Shown here piece after piece: positions 11,701-24,256 of a stretch of 64,000 nt of DNA; position 1 is the stretch's first letter, and each line of letters opens with the position of its first letter. Source of the DNA: Locusta migratoria (taxonomy: Eukaryota > Arthropoda > Insecta > Orthoptera > Acrididae); assembly GCA_026315105.1 (NCBI GenBank), contig CM048744.1:357555168-357619167 (forward strand), written 5' to 3'. The notes under the pieces were generated by a model, which saw nothing but the letters and a program-made list of their open reading frames with translations, made no database searches and was not told the DNA's origin. The translations under genes and the position numbers were made by a program.

Positions 11701-14700
11701 ATGGCCAAACTTCCAACATTTAAAGCACCTCATGGGCAGAGGGATATAAAGCTTTACGTCGCACTGGTATATCATAATCTTGACCTTTTTGGGCAAAGAA
11801 TCACACCTCAAAGGCCGTGATGAAAGCACCGGAGGCTACCTTTTTATCCTTAGGACCCTGTAGATGCACCGATTGTAGTGAACAGCCCACCGTGCAAGGT
11901 CGGAGTGTAGTTCATGATTGGACTGCAGCAGAAGATGACAACAGAAGATGATCCCTTGAGTCACATTCAAACTCTTGTGAGGGGTGATGGAGCCAGGAAC
12001 ATCTCCCAGCTTGTCGCAGGTGAGTAGCGCCTTCGACTGTGCAGGAGATGCTGCCTCTATGAGAATGGATCCACTTCTCATTTTAGACATACCTGTGACT
12101 TCTCCATACTTATCCTCGAGATTCTCTACAAAGAATAGTGGCTTCATATCCATGAACGATTCCCCATCAGTTCATGTACACACGAGAAATTTTGGTGAGT
12201 ATGGCTCATCCTAGAGACCGTTAAATGCAGCCTCGATCTTGCTCGTTCCCGCCAGCGAGAGCGCTTGGTGAGACCTCCGCACCCGGGAGTCGGCCGTGCC
12301 GGGTATGCAGTCTCAGGAATGAGGCGACTCTGTACTGTCGACTTGCATGTACAACAGTCGACAGGAGTGTCTATGCGCACTGCCAGCCCCCTTCACCGTG
12401 CCGTAATTATAGCGCTCGTCCGGCACATGTCTACATTTTATAAGACTGCGATCGCACTGCCAGCCGGGCCGAGACGAAAGAAAAGGGGAAAATTCAAGTC
12501 TGATATTCATGATGAAAAAATGTTGGCGGTATATAAGACTAATCCACAATGTTTTAGCAATCAAGTTTTTCCTTACAATCTTTGCCTTATCTGTATGTAT
12601 GTATTGGAAAAGTTGAATAGTGAGCAGCTTAGTGTTCTATGCATTTTAGACCATACATTACAGTGAGCGAAATGGAGCTAAAAGAACAGAGAAGTTCGCA
12701 CTGATATCTACCTCCTTTCATAAGTAATTACGAGGTATCTGAGCGGTGTCATGCCGCGACCACAAGTCTATGAACTCTGTGTGTGTTGAGTGTAGCGTGA
12801 AGCACTGCAGCATCGAAAATATTATCTGCTGGCCACATATGTTGGTCTCTCGTGATGCTTAATAATGCATAACCAGAAAATAACTATGCACATTTTTTTT
12901 TTTTTTTTTTTTTTTGGGTTGGCGACCGATTATGATGGACAATGTTCTGCTATGGTTTTACACAAGGTAATACTTAATAAAAAGTATACAACTAGTTTGT
13001 TGTGCACATCATATAATTGATGGAATACATATTCGTGTTCCGAACTACAAGAATAAATTAATGTAAACTGCAAATTTGCTGTTGATGGACTGAAATAAAA
13101 TTTTTTGAAATTCTACTTAATGATTTTCTAGTACGAGATGACAAACAGAAGAAGCCCAAAAATATACTTACATTTATTGATGCGTCTACACCTAAGATGA
13201 CTATTACACTATTTAGCCTTCTTTTAATTTTCACTTATGTAGCTCTCGGAAAATGTTGTGCCTCAGGGTGAAACAAATTGTGTATAGTGCCTCACATAAA
13301 AGTGCTATCCCTCACACCCAAGACTAAAGTAGAAATGAACTAAGTGAAAAGAAATACAGAACAGTAAAATTAAAATTTAGTTACCTTTTTATAAGAAAGG
13401 GGTACTGCAACTTATTGCCATGGGGTTATGTGAGGTGTGCTGGTTTTATGTGGGGGCACAATGTACTATGTTTCAATTCATTTCCACTTTCAAAGAATTC
13501 TACACGGTTCTCAAAATTTTTATTTATTTTGTTGGGAAGCGGTCTGATGGGAACTGCTTTTCTATGAACATTTCATGAACCACCTGATGACTATTTTCTT
13601 TGTCTCCATGGTACTTTCATTTTGATTTTTCTACTTTAAAAAAGGAAGAAAAAGGCACAGATTTAGCTTAGCCTTAGACACTGCAGATCCATAAAGGATG
13701 AGAAGCAGGTGCCATTTTGTTTCATATTGTGATTTATTTTTTCCTTCTTGGTGGGCTTGTGGCCAGCAACAAGGGATCGTCACCCACTGTCAGTGGAAGA
13801 CTGAAGGAAACACAGGGGTGACCAATACTTGTTCACTGCTGACTGCCTTGAGCCAGCCAACTGTTAATTGATTTTGTTGTTTTATTACTATTGTTGGCAC
13901 ACTGTACTGACTCAGAATTATAAGCACATTAGAAATATGTGGTATGGACTCATTCCATTAATTTCGCCTAACATTTAGGAGAGTTTTTCCTTATGTGAAC
14001 TAAGCATTTCTTACATTGTTATTCATATTAAATAATTAATAGTAATAGAAGAAAAATAAACATATTCTCACGTGTAATTGAAAAACTATCATTCAGAGAA
14101 GCTTCTGCTTTTGCAGAGAAGCAGGCTGGAGATGTGTGAAACTTGTGCTGCACAAGCAACACCGTAGCCCAATCGGTTCGTGCGGGCACCGACTCCCGTC
14201 GGGAATATTAAACATATGGTATGTTTACGTGCGGGCACCGACTCCCGTCAGGAATATTAAACATATGGTATGTTTACGTACGGAAAGAATCTCTTAAATG
14301 TTAGTCTAAATTCATGGGAGGACTACATTACCACCTATTTCTTATGTGCATAAAATTGATGAGTCACTACAGTGGGAGGACAATAGTAATAAAATAACAA
14401 AAATCAATGAACTGTTAGCTGGCTTGTTGAAGTAGACGGCAATCGATCTTCTGCTGACAGTGGGTGGGGATTCCTTATTGCTGGGAACAAGACCCCCCCC
14501 CCCCCCCGCCCTTCCCCGAAACAAACAAGTGACCCACTCTTCTTATCCTTTACTGACCTGTCCTGCAGTGTCTGAGGGTAAACTAAACTAGCATATGTAG
14601 AAAATTCGAAAGTACCACCCTGCAGACAAAGAAAACTGTCTTCAAATGATTCAGCAAAATGTTAGTAGAAACATTGTTTCTGTCAGACAGGTTACTAAAA

Positions 14701-17700
14701 GGAACTTAGTTCATTCTTACTTTAATCTCAGATGTGAAGGTACTGCATTTATGCGGGGCACACAATATACAACTTGTAGAAATTTTCAGCAATCAGTCGT
14801 AAAAATATTTATCTATTGGCAGATCTTGATTTTGACCATTTAAAAACAATTAAAATACTTAAAACATCTCAACCTCCATGTTGGAGATTGCATTCATACT
14901 GATCTGCCAATAAATAAATATTTTTACGACTGATTGCTGAAAATTTCTACAAGTCAAATACAGTCGTTGAGCACAAGTTCCACCATGGAATCAAGCCCGA
15001 TATACAACTATTTTCACCTTGTGGTACCACATTTTCTGAAAATAACAAAAGAAATTTTTTCAAAAAGGTATATATATTGTGTGTTAGGTGTAGCTGGAAC
15101 TAAAAATATGTGTTTCGGGCTTCATCTTCAACTAAAAAGCTGTTAATTGTAATATCAGAGAATTTATTTCAGTCAATCAACAGCAGAGTCACAGTTTACA
15201 TTAATTTGTCCTTATCTTCTAGTTCCAAACGCGAAATATATACTCCATGTGGTCAAAAACCAGATGTATGCCACTCATAAAGTCGAGTATGATCTGATGT
15301 AAAAATGTAGCAGATCATTGCATTGGTCGCCACCCAAGAAAAATTAGTTCATAATTGTTTTCTGGTTACGGATCATTAACACATCACGAGGGACCACCAA
15401 ACGTAGCCAGCAATTCAAATTTTTCGGCACCGCAGTGCTTCATGCTATGCTCAACACAGGCCGAGTTCATAGGCTTGCAATCGCGGCCCGAGGACGCTCA
15501 TATAACTCGCAATTACTTGAGAAAGGAGGTAGATAGTGCAATTACCATTTCAAAAACGTTTTTCTTCTTGTAGCTCCATTACACTTGTGGTAATATATGG
15601 TCTAAAATGAAGAAATGAAGTAAGATGCCAGCTACCTAACTTTTTCAATACATGATATGTAAATCAAGTGCACATACTTGACAAATAGCATTATTTGAAA
15701 AGACTGTTACGAATTACGAAAAAGGTGGATGTTTCATTTGAAACTTAAGATATTTCACTACAATGTGTCCAAAAATCAGATTTTTTAACCACATACTTTC
15801 ATCAAAATCGAGCAAGGAGCATTACGGAACTAAAAAACTTGAGAGGAATGAAAAGTAGACTGTCTACTTTATCACAGGCTAGGCAAAGCTTGTAAGGAAA
15901 AAAAAATAATTTCAGAAAATGATGGAGTGTGGTCTTGTATTCTGTGAACAATTTGTACAATGTGAAAATCGAAAAAGTGTATTTTCACCCTTTTTTCGTC
16001 TCGGCCATGCCTGGCGCGCAGTGTGAACATGCAACCAGCGGCGTGCGCCGACTAGTACTTAGACTAAGTGTGGTAATACTTAATTCCACATAACTCTAGT
16101 ACTTAACATATATACAAAGTTATTTGTTATATTTACAACAGTCATTTTAACAGCATCTCCCCAGTTTATGTTCATTTGATAAAGAAGTCTAAGTTTACAA
16201 TTTGTTGCTATGTATTTCATGGCATGTTCTTGAAACAGAACAGATGCACTTGCCGGCTGCGGTGGCCGAGGGGACTGAGGCGCTCCAGTCATGGTCTGCA
16301 CGGCCACTACGGTCGGGGGTTTGAATACCCCCTCGGGTATGGATATTTGTGCTGTCCTTAGTGTTAGCTAGTTCATGAGTAGTTTGTAAGTTCATATACG
16401 TTCTGGGTTGTTCGTTGAGAAAATTACTCAGTTTTGTATTACAGATGGCGTTGAACCAATACCGCCTGAAGAGAAAGCCTGTGCACTGCCGTGTCACATC
16501 ACATCACGCAGAGTAGGTCACGATCGCATAGCACACTGGCTGTCTGATGAGGCACAGCCCACCGACTCACAGCGACCAGCCAGTGAGCTACACTCGTTCC
16601 AGGGTATAGTCATTCGTAACCAGTACTGGCAAAGAAAATAAACTTTGAACTACCACGGCAAGACAACAAAAATGTGGGAGAGATATTCGAATGTTCAAAT
16701 GTTTTTAGAGCTTATGGGACTTAACTACGGGGTCATCAGTCCCTAAACTTACAAACTACTCATGAACTAGCTTATACTAAAGACAGCACAAACTTCCATG
16801 CCCGAGGGGGGATTTGAAACTCCGACTGCAGCGGCCGTGCATACCGTGACTGGCACACCGCAGATCGCTCGGCCACTGCGGCCGGCGTGAGAGATATTAA
16901 AATGATAGTTCGAAGAGGTAAAAGTTCAAAAGAAGAGTATGTTTGTTAAAGCTAAACTCAAATATCATAATTTTGGCTGTTTGTTAAAATAAGGTCAGAA
17001 AGAATATTACGTATTGGGTGCATAGATATTACCACAATACTCGAGTCTTAATCATATCACGATAATTTTTTATTTTTATTTTGGTCTGAAATGTTGCAAA
17101 AACTTATAAAACTACAAATCTAAAGTGAGCCGTAAAACATGTCAGTGCAATTTTCTTCTCTTCTTCTTCTTTTTGTAACCGATTGAAGAGATACAGCATA
17201 TAATACAACAGAAAGAGTAAGAAATATTATTTCACACACTTAATAATAATTGTGTTAATGCAGAAACAAAATTAATGTATGTTTACATGTCCAAAATAAA
17301 TAAATAAAAACAACGTCTGAACCTTGCCGCATATTGTAGTGACTTCATTGACATACTTGGTGTCCCAGAAATGTTGCAACATCTTTGACTGGTGATAGAG
17401 GCTTCCTTGAGGAAGACCTAGAGAATAGGGTCCCATGTTTGCAAATACTACAAAGTGTCACTGTTATGGACACCGGCACCTGTACCTGGGGCACCCATTT
17501 GCCAGTGAATGTGACTTTATACACTAACGAATCACAAGCGGAACGTCACCTCCAATCCATCATCATATGAAGTTACATTTACTGCCAGAAGAGTCACCTA
17601 GTGGCAGACAGTAGAACCTATAACTTTGACGCTCTGTAGCATAATTTGACAATTTTTCTGCCATGGGTTCCTATATTCCACTTGTTCCGCAAAACACCCT

Positions 17701-19484
17701 CTACAACCACTTTGAAGTATGGTGTAACATTTCTGGGACACCCTGTAAATCAACAGCAACATGTGAAAAGTTGTTCAGAAAACAGTGTGAGGGAATACAA
17801 GTGTTTGCAAATTAGAATGGAACGACTGAATAACGGTGATAAGCTGGGTTGATCCATAGAACATGCATTGATGAAATGAAAGTTGAATTCCTTATCTGGA
17901 TTCTGATTATAGCACACACATTTTCATCAGCTGAATCATATTTACTGAGCATCTGGTCAATTCAAAATCCTTGCAAACGCTTAAAAAAAGCAGAGAAAAT
18001 ATAATTAATGGAGCTGAAATACTTACCCATAAATGCAAGAGACGTCTATAACAACGTCAATCATATCACAACAAAGTTCATAGCTCTGCATGTCTACTGG
18101 AGAAGAATCAGTTGCTATATATATTTTTGACACGACATCAAAAAGAAAGGCTTTTTCAATTCCGGAATTCTGAAATACAAATGAGGAGGTAACTAAGACG
18201 ACTTGATGAAAACAGCAATATGGTGCAAGTCAATCCCACCAAAACATTTTGAACAAAAGTTATTTCATATTAATTACTAGCAAACCTGACAGAGTTCCTG
18301 AACTGCTTATCATGAATGGCGATTATATTTAAGTTCTAATCTCCTCCTCAACTCTCTCTCTGTTTGCATACGTTCTCTTACAGATACTCCAAAAGATACC
18401 ACCACTGTCTGCAGTTTCTAGTCACAGACTGGGTTCTCCATGGAATAATAGCTGATCCACCATTTTCTATCCTCCTGCCATTCTCACTGCATTCTATCCT
18501 GTATTCCCCTATTTCTGTCACTCCCACAATACAATTCTCCTTGACCTTCCTCATGGTCTCTTGCTATTTATTTCCTCTTCATGTGTGTTCCTTAGTATCC
18601 TCCTATCCTCTGTTCTCTTGAGGTGTCCATACCATCTCAAGATTGATCCTTTTATGGTCTCCCAAAGTGATCTTTCTTCCTAAATTCCTCTCACCCTCCC
18701 ACTTATTACTCTATCTCTATTTGTCAATTCTCATTTGCATCTCAGGAATTAGAACTCTCACACCTGTATCCAACTTGCCTGCTTCTCCTTCTCCTCGTTC
18801 TCCCCTCCCTGCCAGCACTCTCACTTTGCCCCCTTTCGTTCCACACATCTCTTTATTGTTACTGCATATGAAGCCCTGAGTGTGAACTGAATTCACTTAA
18901 AATGAACATGTAAATTGGTTGGGATCATACAGGAGATGCATCTGCAAGGATAGTGGCTACAATAACTATTTAGTATAGTTTTAATATGTGAATGATGGGA
19001 AAGATTACAAAGTAAACCATAAAGACAACTTTCTTGTTTTGGTGAAAACAAAATAGCACATTTTTGAGTAAAATTATATATAATGAAGAAGGAATGTGAA
19101 TAGGAGAAGCAATTTCTCTAATGGTTGAAATACCCTGCTGCCATAATTAAACAGAAAGAAAACAAAACTACACATATTCACAGTACAGTACAGCATTTTC
19201 TTTCTAGCTACCACATTTAACAGAAAACATGAACATCATTATTAAATGAAAGAAAAAGAAAAGACAAATTTTCATGTGATTATTTATTAGAAAATCACAT
19301 AAAAATTTGAACTAAATCAGTCAAGAACTTGAGACACCTGGCAATGCCAACTTATCTTTACATAGTAGCACAGCTTAACAATAAGAAAAGGATTGACTGC
19401 TACACAGCTGTTGATGTTCCAACCTGGACTTTACAATGTTAGACAGCCACTCACCACATAGACGAGGCAGGAGCAGCAGACGCA

Positions 19485-19522
<38 letters not shown>

Positions 19523-21738
19523 GGCGTGCACGTGCAAAATAGTAGAGGTGAAGGATAGAGGGGATAAGAACTGTTGGGCGTGGGGAAAAAAGGGAGTTAC
19601 TGTAGGTTGATGTCTGGATAATTTTTGGATTGGAGAATGTACTGTAGGGATAACTCCCATCCATGCAGTTCAAAAAAGCTAATGGGAGGTGGGAGGAAGC
19701 AGCCATTGAAATCGAGCATATGCTCTGCTGCATGTTGTGCCACAGAGTGGTCTACCTTGTGTTTAGTCACAGTTTGGTGGTGGCCATTCATCATAATGGA
19801 CAGCTGCTTAGTAGTCATGCCAATATAGAAAGTTGTGCAGTGATTGCAGCACAGTTGGTAAATTACATGTCTGCTGTCAGAGGTGGCCTAGCCTCTGATT
19901 GGGTAGGATAAGCCTGTGACAGGATTGGATTAGGATGTGCTGGATGGATGGATTGGACAGGTCTTGCAGTGAGGTCTTTCACAGGGATATGATCCCTGTG
20001 GCAATAGACTGGGTTTAGGGGTAGCAAAGGGATGGACTAGGATGTTATGGAGGTTGGGAGAGCAACAGAACACCACTTTAGGAGGGATGGGAAGGATCCT
20101 GGGCAGGACGTCTCTCATTTCTGTGCACGAGGACGGAAAATCAAAACCTTGGTGAATGATGCAATTTAGTTGTTCAAATCCAGGGCAGTACTGGCTGACA
20201 ATAGGAGAACTCTTCTGTTGATAATTACTGGTTGCAGAAGGAAGATTTGGGGTGTGTAACGATATGGCAGGGGAGATCTGTTTGTGGACTAGATCTATGG
20301 GGTAGTTTCTGTCTGTGGAGGCCTTTGTGGAAGCTTCAACATATTTAGAAAGGGAGTTATTGTCACTGCTGAGTCGCTGTCCACAGGCAGCCAGGCTGTA
20401 TTGGCTGTATGTGTGTGTGTTTTTTTACGTGCCTGTTGCAGTTTGTTGTTACATCTTTGTGGTGAGTTGTAAACTGTCCCTATTATATTGTTGAAAGTGT
20501 TATATTAAATGGATCAATTTTTAATATCTCTATGCCTTTTTGCCAATCACAGATGAACATCAATCGACAGAGACAAAAATACTTGCAACTAACAAATGAA
20601 TAATAAAAAGGCACCCTAGAACCATGAATATAATCCTTTTCTTGCTTCTGTTAGTTACTGTGAAGGATTTAATCATTACAGTAGTTTGTCAAGATGTGGG
20701 GGTGAAAAAATGTGTGTACACTCATAGGTAATACACAACATAGAAAAGAAATGGAGAAGGAAATAAAATGGAAATTTACTAAGATGGGCACAAGAGTGCA
20801 TTGTGTAAGAGACAGCTACAATGGCCAATATACATTATGATCAAGATGTTCCTCTACATGGCAATTACAGTTTACACAAAGGTGTTCTATTATGATTCCA
20901 CAAAGAAGGACAATGAACATATAAATATTGTCAATGGTAAACTGGACAAGATGTGCAGTAAAACAACAGCATTCAATTTGTCATTACAACTTATTTCAAT
21001 AAAACTCCTAATTTTGTTTGGGAATAACATTTTGCTGCCAATATTCATATATACCACTGAACATACCTTCAAAATTATATTATAGTATTACAGATAATCA
21101 GAAGATAAGACTTCGTAAACAAAGAGATGCACAAAAACAGCTAATCACACAAGAGGTTTCAATTTATTATGTCTTAACTAATAACTATTCTCAATAGATT
21201 TTCTTGTTGCCTAATGTTGCACATGGAAAATATGATGTAACAAGGATTGAACTGAATGAAAAAATATAAATAAATAAATAAAAATAAGCCTAATCTCATT
21301 AGATGCAGGTGAGATGGATAACATATGCGGCAGAAAGTGGGCAGAGGGGAAAGAAGGAGATTGACTAACTTAAAAATGGAATACAGTAAAACCTCATTTT
21401 TACATTCTCAGTTTTTACGTTTTCCCGCCATTTACACCATGTTTTATTGGTCCCGTCAAATTTCCTATGTTTACAATTATTCACAGTTGAGTTTCTTGAC
21501 ACTTTGCATTTATTCAAACCTATATTTCGTGTTTCGTTGTTGACTTACGACGCGCCTATTTGTGGTGATGTAGTTCCTCTTTCCACCAGCTTCTTTGCCA
21601 GAGCGGCTGGCGTATACTCAAACAATCAGAACCAGTTGCTTTGTTGAAGTGAGAATGAAGAGTTGCATTGTTTCTGTGATACATATTTCTGATTAATAAA
21701 GAATGTAATCATAATGGGTATCATAATACCCACAACCT

Positions 21739-21794
<56 letters not shown>

Positions 21795-22614
21795 ACACGA
21801 TAATAGTGAGACATGCTGATCCTATGCAAAGTCACAAAAATATTTATGCATATATTTGTAATCGAGAACACGAATAAATTCTCTAATATCATCATGTGAA
21901 ACATCTAAAAATACAAAAAGAACGGAACTTTACAAGTTTCACTACATAAATAATTACGTAATGCTGGTAAAAGGTAGTAATTTTGAAGATGTATTACATA
22001 GCTTGGCAGTGGCGTCCAAACAATATCTATCGAAGCGGTTTAGGTAATTTTGTAGATGTGTTACATAGCCCAGCAGTGTGTCCTCGATTATAATGAATGA
22101 AATTACGTCAAAAATTTCTACTTCCCATAAAATTATGTTTTGCCTGGGGCTTAAAATAGTAAAAATTTGGGTATACTTTATTGTATCATAAACTTCCTGG
22201 CGAGTATTCAGATGTCTATTATGTACATATATCACAAATAAACTACGAAAATGCAAGGCTGATCCAGTAAGCATATTTTACCCTTTAAAACATTATTTCC
22301 TGCATTTTACACCATTTCACTGAAGTCCCCTGAAAAGTGTAAAAACGAGGTTCTACTGTACATATATACTCAGACAATGCAGGGTGCTGAGGCTATTAGC
22401 TAATAATATTCACAGTCCTCCCGCCCCCCTTCCATCTCTGCCGCTGTCAACCTGTCATCAATGTCTCATCTGTGTGATGAGTAGCAATCTGTTCTTTAAA
22501 TACTGTTGTAATTCCATCTCTGTGTTTTAACATGGAAAGTCCAGGTCAGAATTCAACAATGTAATGAGGACAATTTACATCTCACCGCAAAGACGTATGC
22601 TGAGGCACATAAAA

Positions 22615-22708
<94 letters not shown>

Positions 22709-24171
22709 TTAAGCTTTTGGCCATTAACTGTATTTTTTATGTGCCTGTTGCAGCTTGTAATATGTCTTTGCAGTAAGTTGTAAACTATCCTCATTATATC
22801 GTTGAATCCTATCTCTGACTTTTCACTGTTTGATTATACACTACCTTTTCAGTTTTACATTACACATCAAAGCCATTTGACTTGTCACAGCAAAATTAAG
22901 TAACAGTACATTATAAACATCTTATAGTAACAAAAAGGAGGAGGATTAGGGTTTAACGTCTCGTTGCTAACACAATTGTTACAGACAGAGCAGAAGCTTC
23001 AATTATTTTTGTTAAGGCCACTCTCTTTAAAAGAACCATCCCTGCATTTGCTTGGAGAGATTTATGAAAATTGTGGAAAATTCAAATATGGGAGGCTGCA
23101 GGCAGGTTTCAACTACCATCCTCACTTGGTTTTACAGCTAATATAGTGAATTTATTATTTGCATAATGCTAATAAATCTTCCGTAAATAGTCAAAAATAA
23201 ACACTCAAATCATTAACTGTGAATAAGTACAAATATTACTTTACTAATTAGAAATACAGTTTAGTAGGAACAATCATTATGGAGCACAAAATGATTCCAA
23301 ATTTAATTTTATCTTTATAATGAAGATAAGTTGCAACTCGCCGCAAAGATGCTTGTTAAGTCGCAGACGGACAAGTAACAACTTAGCTATGAGCCACATC
23401 CGTCATTCTTATAATCACAAAGGCACAACTCATTGACTCACTAGTACAGTCATATCCAACTGCTGCATTCCGATCAACTCTCTACAGTGAGGTCATCTCG
23501 GAATGGAGGAATGATGTAGGATAAAGGTGAAGGTAAATATACTAGTGCTGCCTTATGGAGAATTTAGGAACTGATGATGGAAAAAGCTTGGAAATGTAGT
23601 ATAAGGTGGAGAGCAGTAGACAAGGAGGCAAAGGTAGTGCAGGCAGTGGTTAACGAGACAAGAATTGGGAGGGGTGTAGGTTAGAGGGGTCATGAACTAT
23701 TGGCTGTGTGGCGACAATCTGTTACCGTAGGCTGAGGCCTGGATAACTTTAAGAATGATTCCCATATGTGCAGTTCAAGAAAGCTGGAACACAGTTGTGA
23801 AGCAGCCACTGAAATCAAACTTGTTATGTTCAGCTTCATGTTGTGCCAGATGGGTAATTTCATTGTTTTTTTGGCTCCATTTTGGTGTTGGCCATTCATT
23901 CTGATGGACAGCTAGTTAATAGCCACAGCAATTTGATTGTAACAGTTGCTTAACAATCCACGCCACCTGGACCCCCCCCCCCTCCAGGTTTTCCTGAACT
24001 GCATAGGTAAGAGATATCCTTAAAGTATATTCTTCAGTCGTGAAATTATCCAGGTCTCAACCTATGGAAACTATTGTTCCTACACACAGTAGTTCTTGTC
24101 TCCTCTATATTACATCTTTCCCATTTCTTGTCTCATTAACCACCAACTGCACTACATGTGTGTGTGTGTGG

Positions 24172-24256
<85 letters not shown>

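Larger units (their letters stand above)
7010..12400 (-). mobile_element. Degenerate non-LTR retrotransposon (gag-like ORF1, EN-RT-RNaseH ORF2)
   Basis: About 5.4 kb on the minus strand. In order from the 5' end near 12,400: GC-rich 5' UTR, ORF1 with CCHC knuckles, ORF2 with AP-type endonuclease, reverse transcriptase, RNase H and a Cys/His-rich C-terminus, then a 3' end near 7,010 containing gggact and atcagtccc blocks. Architecture fits an I/Loa/R1-like LINE clade. Many frameshifts and stops show it is dead. A 397-bp element sits inside the endonuclease. The LINE at 40334-43258 is a related family. Confidence 0.85.
12446..16024. mobile_element. Possible long inverted-repeat DNA element
   Basis: Left block cactgccagccgggccgaga followed by cgaaagaaaagggg matches the reverse complement of 15,985-16,024 (cactgcgcgccaggc, then ggccgagacgaaaaaaggg). 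No clear transposase is inside the 3.6 kb and no target duplication was found, so pairing of the two ends is inference. Interior is AT-rich with a T-run at 12893-12915, a 49-bp tandem duplication and a hairpin. Confidence 0.4.

Noticed and set aside
22582..22794. Frames encoding Thr-His, Arg-Glu or Ser-Leu repeats (also at 28.3, 32.1 and 63.1 kb)
   Set aside because: Translations of CA, GA and TG microsatellites.
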